45,968 bases of DNA from Firmicutes bacterium CAG:194 (lineage in GTDB: Bacteria > Bacillota > Clostridia > Lachnospirales > Lachnospiraceae). The translations under genes and the position numbers were made by a program. The stretch covers positions 1 through 45,968 of the forward strand of contig HF995206.1 in the NCBI GenBank assembly GCA_000432915.1. Direction: 5' to 3'. The notes under the pieces were generated by a model. It was not told the origin of the DNA. It was given only the letters and a program-made list of their open reading frames with translations, and made no database searches. Positions within the stretch are counted from its first letter, which is position 1; each line of letters starts with the position of its first letter. Positions 6,918-16,093 of the stretch are shown piece after piece.

Positions 6918-7004
6918 CTTTTGTTCCTTTTCTGCTTTCTATTATCCTGTTATTTTGCATACAGCATCATTACTGGCTGATTCCATTTACAGGCCACTAA
7001 AATT

Positions 7005-7826
7005 TTATTGTATTTTCAACATCTTTCTGGCTTCTGCTTCAGAGATGTTCTGGGTTTCCATCAGGTTATGGAGCAGTTCTGTCAAAGCTTCATTTCTTCC
7101 CTCGGTTCTGCCACGCTTTTCGCCAATTTCTTCGCCCTCAAGATACCCTTCACGCCTCATATCCATATCATTTACATATGTTTTCAAATACTCCGACCTC
7201 CATTCTTCATTCAGTCTCGCATTTTTTACTTCCTTATCCAGCAGCTTTGTAAATTCATCCTCTACGTTTTCATGCTCTACATAGCTCAAAAATTCTCTGA
7301 TTCCTTCCGGTACATCCGCCAAATCTGCGGTTGTATTATAAAAGATCCAGTTCATTTTATCCCGAAGCTGTATTTCCTCATCCTCATCACATGCCATGTG
7401 AAAATGGTATACATACCTTCCTTGCCCGAATGGATCATAAGTACATATAAATATGATATACGTTTCCTTCAGAAATATATAATCAATTCCACTCGATAGG
7501 ATTTCCTGATCGATCATACCCTGATAGTATCTGATGCGAAGCGGCAGCTCCTCCTGCACCATTTTATTATTGGATCTATTCTGCATTTCTGTATCTACTA
7601 CATGTCCGTTCTCATCTTCCAGATACATATCCAGCTTCACATATTTCGACGTACTTCTATGCTGCAGGAACTTTTCACGTTCTACGCCTGTGACTTCTCC
7701 AATTTCCGCCGGTGTTAAAAGCTCTGCCATTTTCTGTGCAATCACGGGATTCTGGGTTACTTTTCCAAACATAAATTTGTTACGGATTGTCAGGTTTTCA
7801 TAGTTCATTTCATTCGCATTTTTCAT
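7005..7826 (-). CDS. Rpn-family PD-(D/E)XK nuclease / putative transposase
   Basis: This gives 273 residues from the ATG at 7826, which has AAAGGAG 6 bases upstream; an earlier ATG adds 11 residues without a ribosome binding site. The protein has the N-terminal PD-(D/E)XK nuclease fold of Rpn recombination-promoting nucleases: Asp66 in KLDMYLED, then the E-x-Q pair at Glu80/Gln82 in DTEMQNR. The C-terminus is the usual charged tail with GxxxG-type EGYLEGEEIGEKRGRTEGR repeats (about 217-235) and a terminal ISEAEARKMLK motif. Family members are common in Lachnospiraceae and cut DNA in vitro; no transposon ends are seen here, so this is a solitary gene. Its promoter lies inside an inverted repeat at 7972-8009. 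Biological role is unknown, with links to recombination or phage defence proposed for relatives. Confidence 0.87.
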   Translation of the reverse strand: MKNANEMNYENLTIRNKFMFGKVTQNPVIAQKMAELLTPAEIGEVTGVEREKFLQHRSTSKYVKLDMYLEDENGHVVDTEMQNRSNNKMVQEELPLRIRYYQGMIDQEILSSGIDYIFLKETYIIFICTYDPFGQGRYVYHFHMACDEDEEIQLRDKMNWIFYNTTADLADVPEGIREFLSYVEHENVEDEFTKLLDKEVKNARLNEEWRSEYLKTYVNDMDMRREGYLEGEEIGEKRGRTEGRNEALTELLHNLMETQNISEAEARKMLKIQ

Positions 7827-7971
7827 AAGATGCTCCTTTCTTTGCTTAAGCAGGAACATCGTATGAATGATCTCTCCACATCTTCCGAAACCCCTGCTTT
7901 ATAAATAATTTTTGTGAAATAAAGCATGAATTTCTTGAAATAAGATATGTTTTAGACATGATAAAAGAAAA

Positions 7972-8009
7972 TATGCTTTGGAGAGATTATAACATTTCCC
8001 CAAAGCATA
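7972..8009. promoter_or_regulatory. 10-bp inverted repeat around the Rpn gene promoter
   Basis: TATGCTTTGG at 7972-7981 is repeated inverted at 8000-8009 with 18 bases between. The -10 of the Rpn promoter sits between the arms and the probable start site (about 7979) lies within the left arm, so a DNA operator fits better than an RNA hairpin. The region 7827-8185 holds nothing else recognisable. Confidence 0.5.
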
Positions 8010-8014
8010 CTCAA
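7986..8014 (-). promoter_or_regulatory. Promoter of the Rpn-family gene
   Basis: On the minus strand TTGAGT (8009-8014), 17 bases, TATAAT (7986-7991) with an extended TG. The leader to the ATG at 7826 would be about 150 bases. Confidence 0.7.
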
Positions 8015-8185
8015 TAGCAATATCTTTGATTTCTTAAGCATTTTCTCAAATAAATTTTTCCTGTCGCAATGCAGATTTTCTTCTGTCCTTTCAAAACTTA
8101 TACTTAATTATCACGAAAGCTTATTTTTTTTTAGCTCCGGATAGTGTATCATTATATAATAATAAACAAAATTTCAGGAGCTCAT

Positions 8186-9685
8186 ATGCGATTTCATAAA
8201 TGGATACAAAAATCATCACAGACAAAATTTTTTACTTTTTTCTGCTTACTCTGCCTGCTTACAGGGCAGACAACAGCGGTTTTTGCCACAACAGATACAG
8301 CGGTGGATTATGACACGGATGCTGCCATGCGTCTGGAGGAGCCGATCGATTCCAACGCGATCGATGGCTGGCCGACCGGCCCTGTTGTAGGTGCAGAAGG
8401 TGCGATCTTGCTGGAAGCCAATACCGGAACGATCCTGTATGCCAAGAACATTCACGAGCATCTTTACCCGGCAAGTACGACAAAAATTTTAACGACTCTT
8501 GTTGCCATTGAAAATTCCGATCTGAATGATATGGTGGAATTTTCCAATGAGGCTGTATTCAGCATTGAACAAAAATCCTCCAATATGGGAATGGATGTCG
8601 GACAATCCATTACGATGGAACAATGCCTGTATGGTATTCTCGTGTATTCCGCAAATGAAGTCTGCAATGCAGTCGGAGAACATATTGCCGGTTCTATTTC
8701 CGGTTTTGTGGACATGATGAATGCAAAGGCTGCAGAGCTCGGCTGCACGGACAGTCATTTTGTGACTACAAACGGTCTGCATGATGAAAATCATTATACA
8801 AGCCCTTATGATCTGGCTACGATCGCAAGAGCCTTCTTTTCCAATGAAACGCTTACCCGTATAGCAGGCACAAGCCATTATACGATAGAACCGACCGCAA
8901 CACAGCCCGATCTGATCGACCTTTATACACACAATAAGCTGACAAACAATACTTATCCGTATGAGGGCTATATCGGCGGTAAGACCGGCTATACCTCACA
9001 GGCACATCAGACGCTTGTCAGTTGTGCGGAACGGAATGGCATGAAGCTGATCTGTGTTGTCATGAAGGAGGATGCACCGGCGCAGTTTACAGATACGATC
9101 GCTTTATTTGATTATGGCTTTAACAATTTCAGCCGTGTGAATGTAGCGCAGAATGAAACGAATTATACAGTCAATAACTCGGACTTTTTTGAAAGTAACA
9201 GCAATATTTTCGGTGCAACGGAAACGATCATGTCTATTAATCCTGATGATTACGTGATCGTTCCAAATACCATCACGTTTTCCGATCTGACATCCTCTCT
9301 TTCTTACGAAGATGATGCTTCCGATCCGCTGGCTGTTGCCTCTATCGATTACAGCTACCATGATGTTTCCGTCGGACAGGCAAAGGTAGAGCTGAATGCG
9401 CAGAAGGATACTTATGATTTTACTTCTCCGGTCGTGGAATCTGACTCTGTTTCCCAGAATAACGCACCGGGCGATAAAATCATCTTTATCAACGTGATCA
9501 AGGTGATCGCTATTGTGATCGGCGTGATCGTTCTGCTTCTGCTCCTTATTATAGCGATTGCCTTTTTCCGGAACTATCATTTCTCCAGACGACGCAGAAA
9601 TAAGATACAGTTTAAGATGAACCGGAAAAATAGGTCATTTGGACGGAGAAAACGGGGATGGGATAGAAATAGGAGAATGAAATAG
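8186..9685 (+). CDS. D-alanyl-D-alanine carboxypeptidase (PBP5/DacF-like)
   Basis: The protein is 499 residues from the ATG at 8186, which follows CAGGAG by 5 bases. It trims the terminal D-Ala of peptidoglycan stem peptides outside the membrane. A signal segment covers about 14-34. The S11 peptidase motifs are intact: STTK with Ser97/Lys100, SAN at 155-157 and KTG at 266-268. The C-terminus differs from classical PBP5: instead of a short amphipathic anchor it has a strong transmembrane helix (about 446-472) and a basic tail rich in RRRR/KNRS. It is transcribed convergently with the AT-rich island and is followed by the long hairpin at 9736-9793. The region in front is AT-rich; a TATAAT is present at 8155-8160 but no matching -35 was found. 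Confidence 0.93.
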   Translation: MRFHKWIQKSSQTKFFTFFCLLCLLTGQTTAVFATTDTAVDYDTDAAMRLEEPIDSNAIDGWPTGPVVGAEGAILLEANTGTILYAKNIHEHLYPASTTKILTTLVAIENSDLNDMVEFSNEAVFSIEQKSSNMGMDVGQSITMEQCLYGILVYSANEVCNAVGEHIAGSISGFVDMMNAKAAELGCTDSHFVTTNGLHDENHYTSPYDLATIARAFFSNETLTRIAGTSHYTIEPTATQPDLIDLYTHNKLTNNTYPYEGYIGGKTGYTSQAHQTLVSCAERNGMKLICVVMKEDAPAQFTDTIALFDYGFNNFSRVNVAQNETNYTVNNSDFFESNSNIFGATETIMSINPDDYVIVPNTITFSDLTSSLSYEDDASDPLAVASIDYSYHDVSVGQAKVELNAQKDTYDFTSPVVESDSVSQNNAPGDKIIFINVIKVIAIVIGVIVLLLLLIIAIAFFRNYHFSRRRRNKIQFKMNRKNRSFGRRKRGWDRNRRMK

Positions 9686-9735
9686 CTATTTATCAACAGC
9701 CCACTGGACAAAGAGGGAATTTTGAGCATGAAACG

Positions 9736-9793
9736 ATAATCGCAATATGTATGCCCATAATTTATAGATTATGAGCATACATATTGCGATTAT
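9736..9793. terminator. Long bidirectional hairpin between convergent genes
   Basis: A perfect 19-bp stem (9736-9754 with 9775-9793) continues, after one mismatch, into a 6-bp stem (9756-9761 with 9768-9773) with a 6-base loop. It lies between the carboxypeptidase gene and the kinase gene, which face each other, and marks the left border of the AT-rich island. No long T-run follows on either side. Confidence 0.65.
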
Positions 9794-9875
9794 TACTATA
9801 TATAAATTAAATCTATTTACCGTTAGTTTTTTGACTCTTTAATAATAAAATGTCCAATAAAAGTATGTAATTTCT

Positions 9876-11180
9876 TTATATTAAAATTTGTACTTCAAAC
9901 CACATATTTTCTGAAGTAAATTCAATTGTTCCATTATGTTCTTTTACTATTTCAACAACATTTTGAATCCCAAATCCATGGTCATTTCTATCTAATTTTG
10001 TTGTATATAACGTTCCATGTTGTAATTTCACTTTTTCATCTACGGTGTTTCTAATTCTTATATATTGTTTATTTTCATAAACTAGCATTTCTATTTGAAT
10101 TATTCGTTGTTTTTTTACTGGAATTTTTCTACAAGCCTCTATTGCATTCTGAATTAAATTAAAAAGAATCGTACATATTTCAAATGTTGTAAGTCTATTT
10201 TCTATAAACATTGAACCATTTATTTCTACTTCTATTATTTCCTTTGTTGCACTATCTATAAGATAGTTTAAAACTGCGTCAACTCCTTGGTTTCCCGTAT
10301 AATTTTTTACTATTTCAATTTCCTTAATATCAGTCATATATAATATGTATTCTGTTAACTGATCATATTCTTTATTTTCACAATATTTTCTGAGTACCAT
10401 CATATGTGCCCGCATATCATGTCTTAATCTTCTGATTTTTTCATCTTGAACAATAATCTGTCGAAAATGCTCCTCCTGTAGTTTTATTATATTTTCATTC
10501 ATTCGAATCTGTTCTTTAAGCTGAATTTCTCTTTGTGCAACAATTCCTTGCCACAAGAGTAAAAATACAAAAATGACACAAGCAATCGAAGTAACACATC
10601 CTGTTACTGTGATAACTCTGTTAGGCATATCATATTGACATAATGCCTGCATACCTCCAATCATCCACCAAATGCAGAATGCCCCCACTCCATAAAAAAT
10701 CAACTGCATTTTGCCAATATAAACAGGAATAATAGTAACCTGTTTTTTTCTAGAATATATAACCAAAACTAAAAAAAGCAAAGTGGGTACACATTGACTA
10801 CAAAGTAATATACCAAAGTGTAACTGTGCCATAACAAGTGGAATATGATACAAAATTGATAGTAAGAAAGTGATACAAGAAGAAATAGACGAAGGTGCAA
10901 AAACCACAAATAGATATAACGCAAATCTTTTTTTCAAATTACCTTTTATCAAAAAGATAGGAATAACAAGCATTGTTAAAAAAGTAATTCCAGTAGCATC
11001 ATAAATAGAAAAAAAAGACCAAACAATCAAATGAATACTTAAAACAAGAAATATTGAAATAATCCAATTACCCCTTTTTTTATTTAATGACATTTGAAAG
11101 ATTAATAAATACATTAACAAATAATTAACAAACTCTGTTATAAGGTATAATATCATACATAACACATTCCCCCAAGTCAT
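9876..11180 (-). CDS. AgrC-like GHKL sensor histidine kinase
   Basis: The 434-residue product has six or seven hydrophobic segments over residues 1-212, typical of peptide-sensing kinases of the AgrC/ComD group, then a coiled-coil-like linker (215-250). The phospho-acceptor is probably His254 in RRLRHDMRAH. The GHKL ATP-binding domain shows the N-box NLIQNAIEAC (341-350) and HGFGIQNV (401-408). It would sense a signal at the membrane and phosphorylate the LytTR regulator encoded just upstream; the regulator stop and kinase start overlap as TGATG, so translation is coupled. G+C is far below the neighbours (13 of 60 bases at 10021-10080), a sign of transfer. No agrB or agrD gene accompanies it; the ligand is unknown, with the 16-residue peptide at 16094-16144 a candidate. 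Confidence 0.9.
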   Translation of the reverse strand: MTWGNVLCMILYLITEFVNYLLMYLLIFQMSLNKKRGNWIISIFLVLSIHLIVWSFFSIYDATGITFLTMLVIPIFLIKGNLKKRFALYLFVVFAPSSISSCITFLLSILYHIPLVMAQLHFGILLCSQCVPTLLFLVLVIYSRKKQVTIIPVYIGKMQLIFYGVGAFCIWWMIGGMQALCQYDMPNRVITVTGCVTSIACVIFVFLLLWQGIVAQREIQLKEQIRMNENIIKLQEEHFRQIIVQDEKIRRLRHDMRAHMMVLRKYCENKEYDQLTEYILYMTDIKEIEIVKNYTGNQGVDAVLNYLIDSATKEIIEVEINGSMFIENRLTTFEICTILFNLIQNAIEACRKIPVKKQRIIQIEMLVYENKQYIRIRNTVDEKVKLQHGTLYTTKLDRNDHGFGIQNVVEIVKEHNGTIEFTSENMWFEVQILI

Positions 11181-11956
11181 CAGATTCTTTCCCTCACTTT
11201 ATCTGCAACATACACCAAAAAAGTATGTTTTGCCCTTTCTCTGTAGTTTCTTCCTAATGGTAGATTCACTTGCTCAAGATCTATCTTTACTTTCTCATGA
11301 ATAGTGTCCACATGTAACAAATTGACCAAATAGGATCTATGAATACGTAAAAAGTTCATATCTAGAAGGTTTTTTTCTAATTTGCCAATACGTTCATCTA
11401 AAAGTATAGATTCAATTTTTAATCCCTTTTCATTTAGGAAAAAGATCTTACAATAATTTCTATCTGCTTTAAAATATAAAATACTTTCATATTTAAAAAC
11501 TAAATATTTTCCATTAATATCTTTACATGTTATACTTTTATTCTTTTTCCACTCATTTAAAACAATTTGTAGCTTTTTATTTATTTCTTCTACCATTATA
11601 GGTTTTACTATAAATCCTATTGTTTTTATACTAAAACTACTAAGTATATTTTCTGTGTGATTTGTCACAAACACAATTCGCCATACAGAATTTGAATCCA
11701 CAAGTTGTTGCATTAACTGTATGCCATTCATACCTTCCATTTCTATGTCTAAAAACAATAAAGTAATGCAACTATTATTATGACAAGAACTATATGCCAG
11801 AACTTCTTCGGCAGATTCAAATTCTATTACATACCACCAAAAACTTTCTTGAGATAATTTCTCTTTCAAAATTACTGCAATTTTTCTTCTTACTTTTGGA
11901 TTATCATCGCATACAGCAATTACAAACTCCGCATTCCCTTTCCCCTTTATCTGCAT
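11180..11956 (-). CDS. LytTR-family response regulator (AgrA-like)
   Basis: The 258-residue product has a receiver domain with the acidic pair Asp17/Asp18, the phosphorylation site Asp70 (LLFLDIEMEGMNG) and Lys near 118 (IVKP), then a LytTR DNA-binding domain from about 145 to 250 (YFKADRNYCKIF, FLRIHRSYLVN). LytTR regulators bind pairs of 9-bp direct repeats about two helical turns apart, next to the -35. Such a pair is present at 16203-16230, upstream of the secreted-protein operon of this island. The ATG has GGAGAG 6-8 bases upstream, and a consensus promoter lies at 11998-12026. Kinase and regulator thus form their own transcription unit. Confidence 0.92.
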   Translation of the reverse strand: MQIKGKGNAEFVIAVCDDNPKVRRKIAVILKEKLSQESFWWYVIEFESAEEVLAYSSCHNNSCITLLFLDIEMEGMNGIQLMQQLVDSNSVWRIVFVTNHTENILSSFSIKTIGFIVKPIMVEEINKKLQIVLNEWKKNKSITCKDINGKYLVFKYESILYFKADRNYCKIFFLNEKGLKIESILLDERIGKLEKNLLDMNFLRIHRSYLVNLLHVDTIHEKVKIDLEQVNLPLGRNYRERAKHTFLVYVADKVRERI

Positions 11957-11997
11957 TTTTCTCTCTCCAACACTATATTTATTATGTAATTTTATTA

Positions 11998-12026
11998 ATT
12001 TTACATTGTATAATATATATTGTCAA
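11998..12026 (-). promoter_or_regulatory. Promoter of the LytTR/kinase operon
   Basis: On the minus strand TTGACA (12021-12026), 17 bases, TAAAAT (11998-12003). It starts directly after the terminator of the upstream operon, so the two-component genes can be expressed independently of the secreted protein genes. Confidence 0.75.
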
Positions 12027-12031
12027 CAAAT

Positions 12032-12080
12032 GTAAAAATCCGTTCGCGCATATTCATTATATACATCAAACGGATTTTAC
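12032..12080 (-). terminator. Terminator of the secreted-protein operon
   Basis: On the minus strand 12069-12080 pairs with 12032-12044 (AAAATCCGTT with AACGGATTTT at its core) around a loop of about 24 bases, ending in a short T-run. It lies 10 bases after the stop of the zinc-ribbon protein gene. Confidence 0.6.
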
Positions 12081-12089
12081 ATAATACAT

Positions 12090-12686
12090 TTAAATCATTT
12101 TACCTCTTGCAATAATTCGCCTATTATAAAAAATAACAAATTCTTTCATTTCTGTTGGATTATATTTATAGTTTTCAGTAACTTGCATAATCCTTCTTTC
12201 TTTCTTTAAATAAATTTTATTTATCCTCGCATATCCGACTTGTGATATAGGAATTCCTTGCTCATTAATAAAACAAATAGGTAGAATATAATGGTTCCAT
12301 ATTGTAATATGTGGAAAACGTAAACCGCCTTCACTATATTTATACCATATAATTTGTGCCATTCCTAAAGATTGTTCAGGATAATATACATAATATTTTT
12401 CTCCCATTGAAACACGTTTCATTGGCATTTTTGCAACCGTTAATGCATATGGAACAGCCATAATCCATGCTAATATAATCGCAAGTGATGAATCAAAAAG
12501 ACCATATGCAGTTAATAATAAAAGTATACAATACAAACAAGGCCATATCATATATCCATAATATAATCTAAAATATCTGTTGCAATCTAAACATTTGAAA
12601 CACCATTTAGAATGACCCGTCCCATTTTTTCTTTCGAAATTTTCTCCTCCACACCAAGGACATATAAGCTGAGTTTGTTTTTTCAT
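12090..12686 (-). CDS. Zinc-ribbon membrane protein of unknown function
   Basis: I do not recognise a family. The 198-residue product starts with a zinc ribbon (CPWCGG at 9-14 and CFKCLDC at 29-35), continues with two adjacent membrane segments (about 45-85), and ends in a roughly 110-residue domain rich in aromatic residues (WNHYILPICF, GYARINKIYLKKER). Its ATG overlaps the stop of the large secreted protein gene as TAATG, so the two are translationally coupled and probably functionally linked. Possible roles are an immunity or secretion partner of the secreted protein, or a membrane partner that tethers it; the sequence does not decide between these. Base composition is as AT-rich as the rest of the island. 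Confidence 0.8.
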   Translation of the reverse strand: MKKQTQLICPWCGGENFERKNGTGHSKWCFKCLDCNRYFRLYYGYMIWPCLYCILLLLTAYGLFDSSLAIILAWIMAVPYALTVAKMPMKRVSMGEKYYVYYPEQSLGMAQIIWYKYSEGGLRFPHITIWNHYILPICFINEQGIPISQVGYARINKIYLKKERRIMQVTENYKYNPTEMKEFVIFYNRRIIARGKMI

Positions 12687-15600
12687 TACTTTAGAACATC
12701 CTCTTTATTTTGATTTCCATATTCTATATACTGATGCCATTTTACAAGTCCTTCTGGAGAAGTAACAAATGTTCCATGAGACTGTCTTGCCAACCCACCA
12801 GACCCATAACGATGAAGACAGATTGATATTTCATAATCATCTAAAGACACTTCACTATTAATAGTATCATTTATTACAGTAATACCACTAGTGACTTCAG
12901 CAAAACAACTCATAGCCAACTTGATTTCTTTTGTACTATTTATATATCCAAAAGTAGAAAAAACTATATTAGCTAAATCAATAGGTCTTAATATAACCTT
13001 TTCTGCTTCACCATAATCACTTAAACCAACTGTTCCAATAGCACCAACTAAAAAACCTGCTGTTGGATCAATAAGCCCACCCCATAAACTAGCAACTGTC
13101 GCTGTAGTTCCCTTATAGGATAAGTAGTTAATTTTATTCATTTTTTTCACATCAACAAAACAAAAAGCCTCTGAACTAACAGGGAAATATGGTGAAATAC
13201 AATTACCGTTCTCATCAGCATATTCATATTTTCCTTTATATTTATTTCTTATTTCGGAAATCTTATTTACTAATAACTTTTGATTTAAACCCATGTAATT
13301 TGAACTATCATATACTTCTTCTACAAGTTCCGTATAATAAGCAAACATAACAGCACAAGTTTGAATTGTCATATAATCTTCTTGATTCATTATTTCTTTA
13401 TCCTGCGTAGCAGGTTTTTTGATGATTTTTCCACATTTGGAACATATATAATAGTCTCCTTTATCATCTAATTTACGATGTGCTGACACTCCATTAGTCT
13501 CATCACATTCCCTACTCCAAGGATATGGATCTATGTCATCATCTAATCCATCTCCATCTGTATCTTTCTTTCTTGGATCACTATATGGCATAATATATGG
13601 AACATATTTCTTTTCACCTTTACCAATATAACGCAATACCGATTCCGAATGATTTATATTATATACTATTCCTACTTCTTCATAATCCGTCAATTTATCA
13701 TCATCAGTATACTGTTTATATGGGTCGGATAGAATTTTTCTACCATTTGCCATAACAAACCCTGTTTTTTCATATATATCATATAAGCCATCTCCGTCTG
13801 TATCCGTTGTATCAATATAATCAATTGTTTCATTTTTTATTTTTCCAAACATATCTTCAATTTGAGATGAATTTATACAATAATAATATTCTCCTCCCGT
13901 TTCTTCTGCTATTTTCTTTAAATATCCACTTGCAGAAGCATATCCAACATTAACAGTATAAATTTTGATTCCATTTTTTTTAGCTAATGATATTGTCGGC
14001 CAATAATAATTCACGTCACCATCACAAATCAATATCATAATCTTACTATTATCAGAAGAAATTTTCTGAAATTCATTTATTCCTGCTCGAATTCCTGCAT
14101 CAACATTTGTTCCTCCTGATGCGGTTAACCATTTTATTTTGCTTTTGATATAAGAAATAGAAGTTCCAAATTTTGCAACTGTATTGGCATAATTATTAAA
14201 AGATACTAAGCAAGCGTTATCATTTATATTCAGCGTTTCAATAAATCCATTTAATGCTTGTCTAGCATATGTGATCGAATTACCTGCCATACTACCAGAA
14301 CAGTCCACAACAAATGCTACATCATAATTAGTTGCCTCTCCATTTTTATCAGATCTATAACTTATATCTTCTTTCCATGCCTCATACCATTGTTCTTTAT
14401 CAACTAGCATATATGTAGAAAAGTGAGTTGTCTTATATGAAACTGTATTGTTTTCTGTATCTATTACACTATCCTGATCTAATATTTGATACCAGTTATT
14501 TGATTCATCATACCACATCACTGCCAAATTATCTTCATTAATTCCATTTAAATAGTTCTCATTATAATAGAATGTTATTTGTGCGCTATCAAAACTTTTA
14601 TTTGTCTCAATACTGACTGGTACACTTACAAGACCTACAACATCAGAAGACAATATATCCCGATTATACATATTGTCAATTTGCACTTCTTTATCGATAT
14701 TACCACTAATTTCCATATCGACTGAAATCCTATAGACGGCTGCTTTTTCTATTTCATTAATAGACACAGACTTTTGCTGATTTATTTTCTCATCTCCATC
14801 TAAAACTGAATTATTGTTACTATCAGGATCTAATGGATTAAATCCTAACAATATATCGTCTAAATCATTTAAACCATCTTTATCTGTATCAGCCACAAGT
14901 GGATTAGTCATATATATATGTATTTCATCATAATCACTCAGTCCGTCTTGATCCGTATCAGCCAACCATGGATCCGTACCATAATTAAATTCTTCTTTAT
15001 TTGTTAGTCCGTCTACATCAAGATCTTCTTCTCCGTCATCTATTCCATTATCATCTGTATCCTTTTTTAGCGGATTTGTTCCCAAAATTAAATATTCATA
15101 TGGATCATTTATACCATCTCCATCTGTATCTTGATTATAAATATTTGTTCCTAATTCTTTTTCTATTTCATCCCATAAACCATCCCCATCAGAATCTATT
15201 TTTCCTGATACTGAAAGATTCATTTTTGATAATACAAAATTATATGGAACATTTTTACAATTTCCATCATTAACTGTAAAACCTATTTCTATGCTTTCAC
15301 CTTTTTTTATATTTTGATTATATTTTGCGTTTGATATTTCATAATGAAAGTCTTCATATTTTTGAATTGTAGCATTCCAAATATTATTGATTTTATTTTC
15401 AAAATCAAAGCTTAATATCCAATCCTCTATAGTTTTTTCAGATGTATTTGTAATTATAATATTTCCATTAAATCCATTATCCCACATAGAGCTTATTTTG
15501 TAAGAAATTTCATAACTATCTTCTACACACTGTTCTAAAACACCTATTAAAAACATTTCATCTGGAAACTGACAAAAAGGCAACTCAGAAGTATAACCAA

Positions 15601-16006
15601 AAGAAACACTTTTACCCACTGCAATATCTTGATTCCACTCAACATTTCTAATAATTTGATAATTTTGTTCTTGTTTTTCTATCTTAGCATTCCATATATC
15701 AGAAAATATACATGATGACTTGCAGAAAATACCCCAGTTTTCTATATTTTGATCTCCCGTATTATATATATTAATATTTGCAACATATCCACTTTCCCAT
15801 TTATTAGTAATTACATATTCTATTTTATAATTTTCACCAATATATACTTTTTTATTTTCTGTTTCATCTAGTTTTTCGTCGTCTACATTCACAATATCAT
15901 TAGCACTAACCATTGTTGTATTAGCATATACTACATTCGTAGAAAATGTGTATGCTAACACAAATATACTTATAATTAATGATATTTTTCTCCCCCATTT
16001 TTTCAT
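12686..16006 (-). CDS. Large secreted protein with CBM2-like, TSP3 and VWA domains
   Basis: The product has 1106 residues. A signal peptide covers about 1-29. Two successive CBM2-like (cellulose-binding type II) domains follow at about 50-160 and 168-260, each with W-x-N/S-G-[FY] near the start and a later W-N-A and G-x-S-[VI] pattern. A calcium-binding TSP3-type array (DSDGDGLWDEIE, DTDGDGINDPYE, and so on) spans about 270-405. A beta-rich domain (405-555) precedes a von Willebrand A domain (about 559-735) with an intact MIDAS DCSGS near 567. More TSP3 units (738-832), a CxxC pair (SKCGK near 857) and a unique C-terminal domain (870-1106) with a glycine-rich hydrophobic stretch close the protein. 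There is no LPXTG or C-terminal membrane anchor, so it is probably released or bound to polysaccharide. The CBM2 call is by pattern only. Confidence 0.85.
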   Translation of the reverse strand: MKKWGRKISLIISIFVLAYTFSTNVVYANTTMVSANDIVNVDDEKLDETENKKVYIGENYKIEYVITNKWESGYVANINIYNTGDQNIENWGIFCKSSCIFSDIWNAKIEKQEQNYQIIRNVEWNQDIAVGKSVSFGYTSELPFCQFPDEMFLIGVLEQCVEDSYEISYKISSMWDNGFNGNIIITNTSEKTIEDWILSFDFENKINNIWNATIQKYEDFHYEISNAKYNQNIKKGESIEIGFTVNDGNCKNVPYNFVLSKMNLSVSGKIDSDGDGLWDEIEKELGTNIYNQDTDGDGINDPYEYLILGTNPLKKDTDDNGIDDGEEDLDVDGLTNKEEFNYGTDPWLADTDQDGLSDYDEIHIYMTNPLVADTDKDGLNDLDDILLGFNPLDPDSNNNSVLDGDEKINQQKSVSINEIEKAAVYRISVDMEISGNIDKEVQIDNMYNRDILSSDVVGLVSVPVSIETNKSFDSAQITFYYNENYLNGINEDNLAVMWYDESNNWYQILDQDSVIDTENNTVSYKTTHFSTYMLVDKEQWYEAWKEDISYRSDKNGEATNYDVAFVVDCSGSMAGNSITYARQALNGFIETLNINDNACLVSFNNYANTVAKFGTSISYIKSKIKWLTASGGTNVDAGIRAGINEFQKISSDNSKIMILICDGDVNYYWPTISLAKKNGIKIYTVNVGYASASGYLKKIAEETGGEYYYCINSSQIEDMFGKIKNETIDYIDTTDTDGDGLYDIYEKTGFVMANGRKILSDPYKQYTDDDKLTDYEEVGIVYNINHSESVLRYIGKGEKKYVPYIMPYSDPRKKDTDGDGLDDDIDPYPWSRECDETNGVSAHRKLDDKGDYYICSKCGKIIKKPATQDKEIMNQEDYMTIQTCAVMFAYYTELVEEVYDSSNYMGLNQKLLVNKISEIRNKYKGKYEYADENGNCISPYFPVSSEAFCFVDVKKMNKINYLSYKGTTATVASLWGGLIDPTAGFLVGAIGTVGLSDYGEAEKVILRPIDLANIVFSTFGYINSTKEIKLAMSCFAEVTSGITVINDTINSEVSLDDYEISICLHRYGSGGLARQSHGTFVTSPEGLVKWHQYIEYGNQNKEDVLK

Positions 16007-16093
16007 TTTGTAATTTCCTTTCCATGTTTTACTATTTTTAGTAACAGTATTTTGTTAATTTGTCTGCCGTGTAATATGTACTTTGTTCTTTAT

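Noticed and set aside
7005..7826. Insertion sequence around the Rpn/putative transposase gene
   Set aside because: No terminal inverted repeats or target-site duplications are visible around the gene; the only inverted repeat lies at its promoter.
9876..11956. Complete agr system
   Set aside because: No AgrB-like protease or AgrD-like propeptide is present near the kinase and regulator.
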